Assembly (NCBI RefSeq): GCF_013214165.1
Contig: NZ_JABSSM010000022.1
Span: 1 to 64,000 of the forward strand
Direction of reading: 5' to 3'
Length of the DNA: 64,000 nt
From: Shewanella sp.
GTDB lineage: Bacteria; Pseudomonadota; Gammaproteobacteria; Enterobacterales; Shewanellaceae
Of the stretch, positions 51,360-58,806 are shown in pieces; within the stretch, counting starts at the first letter, position 1; each line of letters begins with the position of its first letter. The notes under the pieces are model-generated. The model had not been told where the DNA came from and ran no database searches. It was given only the letters and a program-made list of their open reading frames with translations. The translations under genes and the position numbers were made by a program.

Positions 51360-53056
51360 TATTTAACGAAAAATCCTGTTATTCCATCAACTGTTTTTTC
51401 TTCAATCTTATTATCACTAAGCAATTTACTTATTTCATTAAAAATTTCAGCCATCGATAAGTCAGGAGTTAGCTTATCAAAAATATCCTGAGGCTTATGT
51501 GCAACACCATCAGCAATGACAGATTCAACAGGGCTAAGGTTATTATCAATAGCAGTATCTTGAGTTTTTTTAGCTGTAACCTTCTTGGCACTCACCTTCT
51601 TCACAGGCTTTTCCTTAGATGCTTTGGTGGCTTTTGCAAGAGCTTCTCGCTCGGTTTTAATGCGTTCAAGCAGGGATTCAGCGCTGTTGTCACCTGATAT
51701 AAGCTCTGGGTTAGCAGCGCGCCAGTCGGCGGTAAGTTCGCCTCTGAAGGCTTTAGCGAGTATCGACTGGGTGAGGTTATTGACGCGTAGCTGTGCTTTA
51801 TTAACCTGGGCTTCAACTTTGTCAGCGAAGGCGAATAGCCCTTCGACACGGCGGACGATTTCGGTTTGTTCTTCTAGCGGTGGTAAAGAAAAGGGAGCTT
51901 CAGAAACCGTTTTCTGATTAATTTTAGGCATATTACCTGCGGTACCAGTCGCATTATCTCTAAAGTACTTTCTCACTCCCTCAGACAGTAATGCCAAATG
52001 CAGGTACTTTCCAATGACCTTCTTGCTTGGCTTACATTTCATCATTAAGTCGGGATAAACATATTGATTATCTTCACCAAGGTAAAGTGCACTCACTCCC
52101 ACGTAGTCAATAGTATTCCCCCTTTGAATCAAGATATCTCCATTCTTAACCCATAAATGGGAACTATCGTCTATATTAAGCTCAACATACTTAAATTTAT
52201 TATCTACGAACTTACCTGGTGTAGTCGCAGACAGAGTCAAATTTCTATATTGAGTTACATAATTTACGCCTTGTGGGGACCTTCCATTACGTGGCTTTTT
52301 TTCTACAACATCAATTAGTTTAACTTCACTCCACTCATCGGAAGCTTCACTACGCCACTCTTCCGTCAATTCGCCACTCACTGCAGCAGCGAGGACGGAT
52401 TGGCGGAATGACTTCAGGATAGCTGGGATGGCATCGAGGTGGGCTTTCGTGCTTTTCACCTGTTCCAGCAGCTCTTCCAGTTTGTCGGCAATGATTTTTT
52501 GTTCTGCGATAGGGGCAACTATAACTGGTAATGTTTTAAATCTGGCCTGTGTCATATTCAAGCCACTTTCACTGATACCTGTTTTTCTATCATTTAACTC
52601 TTTTTGAGCTATAGATGTTCTTAACCAAGATTCAATATAACTAGGAGTAATATAGTCCTCTGGGAATCTAAGTCGATACATCTTGCCTGATAGAAGTAAC
52701 TTATCTCTGCACTGCTTTACAAAACAAATAACACCACACCTAGATCTAGGCCCTGCATTTGTCACGAGTAAGTCACCAGAATGTACTTCAATTCTTGGTT
52801 TCGGTTCTTTAGATAGCGGTAGCTTTTTATTTTCGTAATCTAAGAAAAAACCGTCTTGAATCGCGGTTGTTTTTAACACTCCCCACTCATTAATTTTTGC
52901 AGGTTCTTTGTCACATTGAGGGCTCCAGCCCTGATGTATTAACTTTCCATCAGATTGAGGTTTTAAAATATTATCTATCTCTGTGGAGCACCAGCCTTCA
53001 GGCAGTGTCCCCCCAAGTTCAAAGTTGGTATCTAAATCACTCATCCCTTCCTCCAC
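51359..53056 (-). CDS. hsdS: Type I restriction-modification specificity subunit HsdS with C-terminal extension
   Basis: Protein of 565 residues that sets the DNA target of the methyltransferase. Two target-recognition domains are each followed by a helical spacer: first part LGGTLPEGWCSTEIDN to LEELLEQVKSTKAHLDAIPAI and SVLAAAVSGELTEEW; second part to VEGLFAFADKVEAQVN and SILAKAFRGELTADW. After these (about residue 460) comes an unusual tail: a Lys/Ala-rich linker (KEKPVKKVSAKKVTAKK) and a 65-residue domain (AHKPQDIFDKLTPDLSMAEI) that resembles a winged helix. It overlaps hsdM by 20 bp; ATG at 53044 is an alternative start. Confidence 0.9.
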   Translation of the reverse strand: MEEGMSDLDTNFELGGTLPEGWCSTEIDNILKPQSDGKLIHQGWSPQCDKEPAKINEWGVLKTTAIQDGFFLDYENKKLPLSKEPKPRIEVHSGDLLVTNAGPRSRCGVICFVKQCRDKLLLSGKMYRLRFPEDYITPSYIESWLRTSIAQKELNDRKTGISESGLNMTQARFKTLPVIVAPIAEQKIIADKLEELLEQVKSTKAHLDAIPAILKSFRQSVLAAAVSGELTEEWRSEASDEWSEVKLIDVVEKKPRNGRSPQGVNYVTQYRNLTLSATTPGKFVDNKFKYVELNIDDSSHLWVKNGDILIQRGNTIDYVGVSALYLGEDNQYVYPDLMMKCKPSKKVIGKYLHLALLSEGVRKYFRDNATGTAGNMPKINQKTVSEAPFSLPPLEEQTEIVRRVEGLFAFADKVEAQVNKAQLRVNNLTQSILAKAFRGELTADWRAANPELISGDNSAESLLERIKTEREALAKATKASKEKPVKKVSAKKVTAKKTQDTAIDNNLSPVESVIADGVAHKPQDIFDKLTPDLSMAEIFNEISKLLSDNKIEEKTVDGITGFFVK

Positions 53057-54656
53057 CAGCTAGCGACTTAACCAAAGCCTCAAGATCAGCCAATGCGCCT
53101 TTAAGCTCTGTCATCGCTTCGCCTGCCAGCTCTTCAGGTGTTCCTAGATCTGCAGTATCGATGCTGTTAGCATCTTTGAGCCAGGAGATATCCAGTGAGT
53201 CACCCTTGGTGTCGCGGATGTATTCACGGCTAAAGCATTTCCAGCGACTCTTTTCTAAGAGAAGCTCAGGGCTGTGCATTGCTTGCTTTGCTTTATCTTC
53301 AAGATCAGTAAAGCTCCAATCCCCTTCGGCTCTAGAAGCAAGATCTGGATTCCCGCCTTCGCGGGAATGACCTGAAGGGTCATAAACTGCTTCAAATGGC
53401 TTAAGGTGCTGTTCACCGAAGGGGGTGCGCTTGCCAAACTTAGGCATGTTGGTACGCAGGTCATACACCCAAGTGTTGGTGGTGCAGTTTTCCTCTTGCT
53501 GCCGATTCGTAACAGAGCCTTTAGTAAAGAATAGAACGTTAGTCTTGACCCCCGCAGCGTAGAAGATGCCTGTTGGCAGACGAAGAATCGTGTGCAGGTT
53601 GCACTTGTTCATCAGGTCACGACGAATATCGGTACCCACGCCCGCTTCAAACAAGACGTTATCTGGTAGCACGACGGCGGCACGTCCACCCGGCTTTAAG
53701 TTGCGATAGATATGCTGCAAGAACGCCAGCTGCTTGTTGTTGGTGGGGTAGGTTAAGTCATCGCGAGTAATGGAAGCATCGCCGCCCTTGCTGGTACCGA
53801 AAGGTGGGTTAGCTAAGATTATATCGGCTTTAGGTAGATTCATACCCACTTGGCCAAGACTATTACCTAGATGCACCACACCTTCGTCGTCACCTTCCAT
53901 GCCGTGTAGTAGACAGTTCATTAAGGCTAGGCGGCGAGTCGATGGTACTAGCTCAACACCGACAAAGGCATTGTGTTTTTGAAATGCTTTTGCATTATCT
54001 TTTAGATCATATAAATCGTCACTTTGGTCTTTTATATAACGGTCAGCAGCAATCAAGAAGCCTGCGGTACCGGCGGCGGGATCTTGAATGACTTCGCCAT
54101 GCAATGGGTTGATGACGCGCACCATGGAGTCGATCAGCGCTCGTGGGGTAAAGTATTGACCAGCACCGGATTTGGTCTCGTTAGCATTTTTCTCGAGTAA
54201 ACCTTCATAGAGATCACCTAGGCCATCCTTTTGCGCACTGAACCAGTCGATAGAATCGAGTGATTTGATTAATTGCTTTAGGTGGCGAGGCTCACGCAAA
54301 CGGGTTTGGGCATCGGCATAGATAGCCAGAATTAATGGATCTGTTACGACTATTTTCTCGATGGTATTTTCTGGGTTTTCAGGATCTATTTCACGACGTT
54401 TACCTGTAGATAGTGCCATCAAGATGTTTTTATAGTCATTCAATAAGTTGATGCCGTCTTTATCACTCAAGTCACTCCAACGGCAGCCCGTTGGCAATGT
54501 GTGCTTGTTGAGTAGCCCTGCCTCGGTGTTCTCGTGCACCATTTTGATAAATAGCAGTAGTACTAGCTCGGTGACATAATCGGAGTAGTTAATGCCGTCG
54601 TCGCGCAGCACATCACAGAGGTTCCACAGTTTTTGTACGATATCGTTGTTGCTCAT
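53037..54656 (-). CDS. hsdM: Type I restriction-modification methyltransferase subunit HsdM
   Basis: N6-adenine methyltransferase. AdoMet motif I is DPAAGTAGFL (near residue 192) and catalytic motif IV NPPF (near 283). An N-terminal HsdM helical domain (NNDIVQKLWNLCDVLRDDG) is present. The ORF track starts at 54704, but ATG at 54656 (MSNNDIVQ) is the usual family start. Around residue 430 an 18-residue patch, SGHSREGGNPDLASRAEGDW, is encoded by an inserted palindromic repeat and is foreign to the family. hsdS overlaps the end; fic lies 75 bp upstream. Confidence 0.92.
   Translation of the reverse strand: MSNNDIVQKLWNLCDVLRDDGINYSDYVTELVLLLFIKMVHENTEAGLLNKHTLPTGCRWSDLSDKDGINLLNDYKNILMALSTGKRREIDPENPENTIEKIVVTDPLILAIYADAQTRLREPRHLKQLIKSLDSIDWFSAQKDGLGDLYEGLLEKNANETKSGAGQYFTPRALIDSMVRVINPLHGEVIQDPAAGTAGFLIAADRYIKDQSDDLYDLKDNAKAFQKHNAFVGVELVPSTRRLALMNCLLHGMEGDDEGVVHLGNSLGQVGMNLPKADIILANPPFGTSKGGDASITRDDLTYPTNNKQLAFLQHIYRNLKPGGRAAVVLPDNVLFEAGVGTDIRRDLMNKCNLHTILRLPTGIFYAAGVKTNVLFFTKGSVTNRQQEENCTTNTWVYDLRTNMPKFGKRTPFGEQHLKPFEAVYDPSGHSREGGNPDLASRAEGDWSFTDLEDKAKQAMHSPELLLEKSRWKCFSREYIRDTKGDSLDISWLKDANSIDTADLGTPEELAGEAMTELKGALADLEALVKSLAGGGRDE
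53349..53368. repeat. Palindromic repeat inserted in frame in hsdM
   Basis: ATTCCCGC-CTTC-GCGGGAAT is a perfect 8-bp stem, part of a widely seen bacterial repeat (GTCATTCCCGCGAAGGCGGGAATC). Here it lies inside the hsdM coding sequence and is read through as HSREGGNPDL. Confidence 0.8.
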
Positions 54657-54730
54657 TTTACTCTCAATTTTTTGATGCAAACTCAATAGCCTGCTCATTT
54701 TCAAATTAGTTGGCTTCAGAGCCTATTTAT

Positions 54731-55849
54731 TCAAGAAAAATAACGGCTGAACTGATTACTGTCTTGGGTCATCAGTTCAACCAATTTAGGGTGTACAAAT
54801 AGCTTCTCTTTGCCCGATTGCACCTCTTGAAGAACGCCAATATCGCACAGCTGCTTTAAATACACCGAGGCGGTTTGGCGTTTTGCTAAGCCGTTTTCGA
54901 CCAGGTTTTGAATGCGGCAATAAGGTTGCTCAAAAATCACCTGCACTAGCTCATAGCTGTAGATTTTAGGTAACTGCTGGCGTACATGTTCGGTGGTGTG
55001 CTCTATGAGCTCACGGGCAGCGGCTATCTTGTGGGTAGTCCACTTAGCGGTTTGCTCTACGGCGTTTAAGATAAAGATGATCCAAGGCTGCCATTCCTGT
55101 TTAGTAGTCACGTTGAGTAGCAAGCGATAGTAGTCTTGCTTATTCGCGACGATATAACGGCTGAGATACAAGATCGGTGCGCTAAGCAGTTGTTGGTCTA
55201 TTAAGTAGAGGATATTGAGCACGCGCCCCGTACGACCATTGCCATCGGTGAAAGGATGAATGGCTTCAAACTGATAGTGGGCCATGGCCATCTTGATCAG
55301 TGGGTCGACATCATCCTGGTTATGTAAAAAGGCTTCCCAGTTGCTGAGCAGATCGCGAATGACTGTCTCGCCTGCTGGTGGGGTATAGATAACTTCACCC
55401 GTGGCCTGATTGGTTAAGCTGGTGCCTGGTACTTTACGTACATCCATCTGCACCGATTTTATGGTACTGCAGATCTCTAATGCGGTAGTGACACACAGCG
55501 GCCTGCTGGTTAGCTGGGTAAAGCCTTGATACAGGGCGGTACGATAGCGAAGCGCCTCTTTGGTCATTGGATCGGCTTGGCTGTCTTCTTGAGCGTACTG
55601 AAACAGCTTGTCGGTAGTGGTGACAATGTTTTCAATCTCACTACTGCCTTGTGCTTCGAGCAGTGGCAGTAGGTTGATAAGCAACCCTTGGTTAGGCAGA
55701 AGCTCACCCGCTTGCTTTAACTCCGCTAGGGCGGCGCGGGCAGGAATACAGGCTTTGAGTATGGGTAAGGTTTCGGCTAACTCCCCGAGATCTGCTGCTA
55801 GCGGCAGGAGAGGCAAATGCTTGTATGCTTGTTCAGCTTGCCATTTCAT
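54731..55849 (-). CDS. Fic family AMPylase-type protein
   Basis: Protein of 372 residues. The catalytic motif HPFTDGNGRTGR is intact (near residue 198). An upstream SSEIENI (near 69) resembles the [S/T]xxxE[G/N] inhibitory helix, so it is likely a self-inhibited class II Fic protein. The C-terminal 80 residues form a winged helix (RIQNLVENGLAKRQTASVYLKQL) that may bind DNA. Fic enzymes usually transfer AMP to proteins. The ATG at 55849 with AAGAAGG upstream is preferred to 55891. Fic genes often ride in type I restriction operons. Confidence 0.88.
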   Translation of the reverse strand: MKWQAEQAYKHLPLLPLAADLGELAETLPILKACIPARAALAELKQAGELLPNQGLLINLLPLLEAQGSSEIENIVTTTDKLFQYAQEDSQADPMTKEALRYRTALYQGFTQLTSRPLCVTTALEICSTIKSVQMDVRKVPGTSLTNQATGEVIYTPPAGETVIRDLLSNWEAFLHNQDDVDPLIKMAMAHYQFEAIHPFTDGNGRTGRVLNILYLIDQQLLSAPILYLSRYIVANKQDYYRLLLNVTTKQEWQPWIIFILNAVEQTAKWTTHKIAAARELIEHTTEHVRQQLPKIYSYELVQVIFEQPYCRIQNLVENGLAKRQTASVYLKQLCDIGVLQEVQSGKEKLFVHPKLVELMTQDSNQFSRYFS

Positions 55850-55898
55850 GTTAAAAAAACCTTCTTTTATCGACATAAATAGATATTGCACTGAGCTT

Positions 55899-55917
55899 AT
55901 GTCGATTCAATCGACAT
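55899..55917. promoter_or_regulatory. Palindromic operator candidate upstream of fic
   Basis: ATGTCGATT-C-AATCGACAT is a perfect inverted repeat with 9-bp arms, 50 bp upstream of the preferred fic start. Half-sites TCGACAT recur nearby (about 55870 and 55953). The pattern suggests binding of a dimeric repressor, possibly the Fic protein's own winged helix. Confidence 0.55.
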
Positions 55918-56013
55918 GTAAAGACGTCATGTTTATAAAAGCCTATTTAATCGACATGTACTGTAGCTTATTGGTGTTTATGTCGTCCCTTTATGTCAAC
56001 ATCAGTATCAATA

Positions 56014-56080
56014 TGTATAGAAAGTGCCGATATCTATACAAGTTAAATTTATATGTATAGAAAATGCGATTTTCTATACA
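56014..56080. promoter_or_regulatory. Two tandem TGTATAGA-N11-TCTATACA operators
   Basis: Two 27-bp palindromes with identical arms, at 56014-56040 and 56054-56080, are placed 40 bp apart. Only the 11-bp centres differ. The second copy is symmetrical through most of its centre as well (ATGTATAGAAAATGCGATTT and on). They lie between the hsdR remnant and fic. Their regulator is not obvious in the window. Confidence 0.65.
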
Positions 56081-56112
56081 TGTCCCTGCGACCATATCTC
56101 TGAGACAAGGTA

Positions 56113-56331
56113 CTAGCCGGCTTGCCAAAGGTACTCATTAAGCTCAATGAGTACGGTGTCGAGTTGGTCATCGAGCACACTGTTAAGGCGCTTAGCCCCA
56201 CCTTGGTCGGCGAAGCGTTGATTAACGAAGGACTTGTCGATAACCGCTTCATGAACCAACTGCTTGGCAAGACGTTCTAGCCATTTACGCTGATTTGGGT
56301 TCCAATCATGTTCGCTGCAAATACGTTGCAT
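56113..56331 (-). pseudogene. hsdR: hsdR C-terminal remnant
   Basis: Seventy-two codons reading HDWNPNQRKWLERLAKQLVHEA and ending in VLDDQLDTVLIELNEYLWQAG. This matches the C-terminal domain of EcoEI-type HsdR restriction subunits, which are normally about 800 or more residues. The nuclease and DEAD-box translocase domains are gone. The restriction activity of this type I system is therefore lost, unless hsdR exists elsewhere. It lies upstream of fic in the same orientation. Confidence 0.78.
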
Positions 56332-56340
56332 TGCGTGAGT

Positions 56341-56375
56341 TAATCGGGGTCAGTAAAGTTAATCGGAGTCAGAGT
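56341..56375. repeat. Short tandem GTTAATCGGRGTCAG repeat
   Basis: GTTAATCGGGGTCAG and GTTAATCGGAGTCAG follow each other directly upstream of the hsdR remnant; a related TAATTGGGGCCAGAGTCTGA occurs at about 41192. Such sequences are often seen near REP-associated transposases, but no transposase is present. The remaining stretch 56376-56640 has no gene I can support. Confidence 0.4.
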
Positions 56376-56648
56376 AAGATTTAGTCAGGATTATAATTCA
56401 GTGTTCCCCCCAGTGTCATGACTGTTGTTCTCCTAATTTGATATGAGTAAAAACTAAGTGTCTAAAGAGGTTGTATCACCCATAAATGCTGATGTGTAGG
56501 CGGTTATTGGTTTACCAAAATTAGAGATCATACATACCATTTATGAGCCATAAGTTATGGCGTTCACCTTCATTAATCTGGTGCCATTTGTTGTACATAT
56601 TTAGAGAGGTTAATAAGTTTCTAGCCGTATTTAAGCTCAACACTGTGC

Positions 56649-56880
56649 TAAATCGAAGAGATAATTAGACAAGTGTAAACGCGGCTGTGAGCTTCTAAAA
56701 CAGGGATGTTTTGGTAGAGCCCACAAGGATGTGTTTACGGCGTCTCGCAGAAGTGTTTGCACATAAGCGAGCCGCAGGCTATTGATTAAAGTAGAAGCCT
56801 TGCCGCGCAATAATCTTAATTAACTTGATGGAAAATGAACTTGCACAAGATGCTTGCAGCTTGTTATCGAACAAGGAGCT
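56649..56880 (+). repeat. Dispersed structured intergenic repeat, copy E
   Basis: Copy at the inner edge of the island, ending 5 bp before the 85-bp repeat. Contains AAAACAGGGATGTTTT (56697-56712), GTGTAAACGCGGCTGTGAGC, GAGCCCACAAGGATGTGTTTACGGCGTCTCGCAGAAG in two short blocks, and GCTTGTTATCGAACAAGG at the end. TGTGAGCTTC and GAGCCCACA extend the stem, and GTAAAC/GTTTAC pair outside it. Confidence 0.75.
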
Positions 56881-56885
56881 TGCTC

Positions 56886-56970
56886 ATAGGCAAACAAAAG
56901 CCCAGCGAGAAACTGGGCTTAGATGCACTCATTCAAATCGATAAAAACGTTATTCCACGTTTTGAATTTG
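56886..56970 (-). repeat. 85-bp direct repeat at the yicC end (att-like)
   Basis: Perfect copy of 47053-47137, here in its native context. It includes the last six codons and stop of yicC and the terminator after it. With the other copy it frames about 9.8 kb of accessory genes. Mobilizable genomic islands related to SXT/R391 are known to integrate at the 3' end of yicC, leaving the gene intact, as seen here. Confidence 0.88.
56898..56920 (-). terminator. Terminator of yicC
   Basis: AAGCCCAG-N7-CTGGGCTT followed by TTTGTTTG on the minus strand, 30 bp past the yicC stop. The duplicate copy lies at 47065-47087. Confidence 0.8.
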
Positions 56971-57813
56971 TTCGCGCATCTGCTCGATCAGCACTTTGAG
57001 TTCTACTGCGGCGGCGGTGATTTCGCTGCTGATAGATTTGGAGGCCAGTGTGTTCGACTCACGATTGAATTCCTGCATCATAAAGTCGAGACGACGGCCC
57101 TGGGCGCCACCTTTTTGGAGGATGCGCTGGGTTTCTGCGACGTGGGCGTCGAGTCGGTCCATCTCTTCTGCCACGTCCATCTTCTGGGCGAGAATGACCA
57201 TCTCTTGTTCCAGACGGGCTGGATCCAGTTCGCCGGTGATCTCGGCCAGACGGTTAGTCAACTTATCACGCTGCCATTGCATTACCGTCGGCATGTGGTC
57301 ACGGACGATGGCAACTTGCGCGACTATGGCGTCTAGGCGGGTTTGCAGCATGACATTGATGGCTGCACCTTCGCGGCCTCGCGCTTCGATAAACTGATCG
57401 ATGGCGCTGTCGAAGGCCAGCAATAATTCTTTGCTTAATGCGTCCATATCTTGCTCTGAGCCCGACATCACCCCTGGCCATTTTAAGATATCGACCAGAT
57501 TGAGTTCACCTTGACCCGCTTCTTGTTTGACCCAGTTGGCGGCGTTTACCAGCTGCTTGGCAAGCTCTTGGTTGAGCTGCAGTTCGTTGCTCTTGTTGTC
57601 GGCAAGATCGTATCTGAGGTTTACTTCGATTTTTCCACGGTTTAAACGCTTACGCAATTTGTCTCGTAGGATGGGCTCTAGGCTACGGAAATGTTCAGGC
57701 AGACGCAGATAAGTTTCTAGATAGCGTTGATTGACCGAGCGGATCTCCCAGGAGGCATTGCCCCAGTCTGCTTTGTGCTCGATACGTGCGTAGGCTGTCA
57801 TGCTTTGGATCAT
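56950..57813 (-). CDS. yicC: YicC family endoribonuclease
   Basis: Protein of 287 residues, the usual length. MIQSMTAYARIE at the start and EFNRESNTLASKS near the end are family signatures, with DFMMQEFNRE the most conserved part. YicC-type proteins have been reported as RNases that act on small RNAs. Divergent from rph, as in E. coli. The 3' end is intact despite the island inserted there, because the element brought an identical gene end. Confidence 0.93.
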   Translation of the reverse strand: MIQSMTAYARIEHKADWGNASWEIRSVNQRYLETYLRLPEHFRSLEPILRDKLRKRLNRGKIEVNLRYDLADNKSNELQLNQELAKQLVNAANWVKQEAGQGELNLVDILKWPGVMSGSEQDMDALSKELLLAFDSAIDQFIEARGREGAAINVMLQTRLDAIVAQVAIVRDHMPTVMQWQRDKLTNRLAEITGELDPARLEQEMVILAQKMDVAEEMDRLDAHVAETQRILQKGGAQGRRLDFMMQEFNRESNTLASKSISSEITAAAVELKVLIEQMREQIQNVE

Positions 57814-58007
57814 GGTTTTTCCAATTGTTTAACCGTGAAAGGGATCTAGGATTATAGACCTAAGCCAGCTAGGTTCAAAGTAATGCATCTTGGCTTTAGC
57901 CATATATCGGCAAATAACATGGCATCCGAGGACACAAATCTCTATACTATCCCCCCAAAATCATCCAGTAAAAATCGCCAATCGATTCATCAATACAGGA
58001 AATTCCT

Positions 58008-58721
58008 ATGCGCCCTAGTGACAGAACGCCGGCTCAATCTCGCCCAGTGACGATCACCCGTCAATTTACCGCTCATGCTGAAGGTTCTGTTTTAGTCGAG
58101 TTCGGCGAGACAAAAGTACTCTGTACGGCTAGCTTCGAAGTGGGTGTGCCTCGTTTTCTTAAGGGCAAAGGTCAAGGTTGGGTTACGGCTGAATATGGCA
58201 TGTTGCCTCGCTCGACTCATACTCGTATGAACCGTGAGGCAGCCCGTGGTAAGCAATCTGGTCGTACTCAAGAGATCCAACGTCTCATCGGTCGCTCACT
58301 GCGTGCAGCCGTGGATATGAAAGCCCTAGGCGAAAACACGATTGTTATCGATTGTGACGTGATTCAGGCCGATGGCGGTACACGTACAGCGGCTATCACC
58401 GGCGCCTGTGTGGCCTTGGTCGATGCGCTTAACTGGGCTCGTGGTAAGGGGATCTTGAAAACTAATCCACTTAAGTTCCTTATCGCCGCGGTAAGTGTTG
58501 GTATCTATAAAGGTGAGCCAATATGCGATCTTGAATATATCGAAGACAGTGCGGCGGAAACGGATATGAATGTGGTCATGACCGAAACCGGTCAGATGAT
58601 CGAAATTCAGGGCACCGCCGAAGGTGACCCATTCAGCCATGAAGAGCTGCTAAGTATGTTGGAACTGGCTAAGCACGGTATTCGTGAAATAGTCGATGTA
58701 CAGAAAGCGTCATTGAATTAA
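58008..58721 (+). CDS. rph: Ribonuclease PH
   Basis: 3'-to-5' phosphorolytic exoribonuclease of 237 residues for tRNA 3' maturation. [18 protein letters not shown] at the N-terminus, [39 protein letters not shown] for phosphate and RNA binding, and [19 protein letters not shown] at the active site. Full length, unlike the frameshifted rph of E. coli K-12. An AGGAAATTCCT sequence precedes the ATG. Confidence 0.97.
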   Translation: MRPSDRTPAQSRPVTITRQFTAHAEGSVLVEFGETKVLCTASFEVGVPRFLKGKGQGWVTAEYGMLPRSTHTRMNREAARGKQSGRTQEIQRLIGRSLRAAVDMKALGENTIVIDCDVIQADGGTRTAAITGACVALVDALNWARGKGILKTNPLKFLIAAVSVGIYKGEPICDLEYIEDSAAETDMNVVMTETGQMIEIQGTAEGDPFSHEELLSMLELAKHGIREIVDVQKASLN

Positions 58722-58730
58722 AGATAACCA

Positions 58731-58752
58731 GGACCCAATCGGGTCCTTTTTT
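58731..58752 (+). terminator. rph-pyrE intercistronic terminator/attenuator
   Basis: GGACCC-AATC-GGGTCC followed by TTTTTT, starting 9 bp after the rph stop codon and about 55 bp before pyrE. In E. coli the equivalent hairpin is the UTP-sensitive pyrE attenuator, where a ribosome translating close behind the polymerase at the end of rph prevents termination. The spacing here fits that mechanism. Confidence 0.85.
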
Positions 58753-58806
58753 GAATAACGATACTTATAAAAAGTAACATTGAACAAGTTAAATTGAGGA
58801 GAGATT

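Noticed and set aside
56332-56640. Remnant of a transposase near the GTTAATCGGRGTCAG repeats
   Set aside because: Short open frames such as MYNKWHQINEGERHNLWL and MTLGGTLNYNPD occur, but neither shows a transposase motif and I cannot assign them.
47138-56885. Prophage or complete integrative element
   Set aside because: No integrase, terminase, capsid, conjugation or replication gene is visible, so only an island with att-like ends can be claimed.
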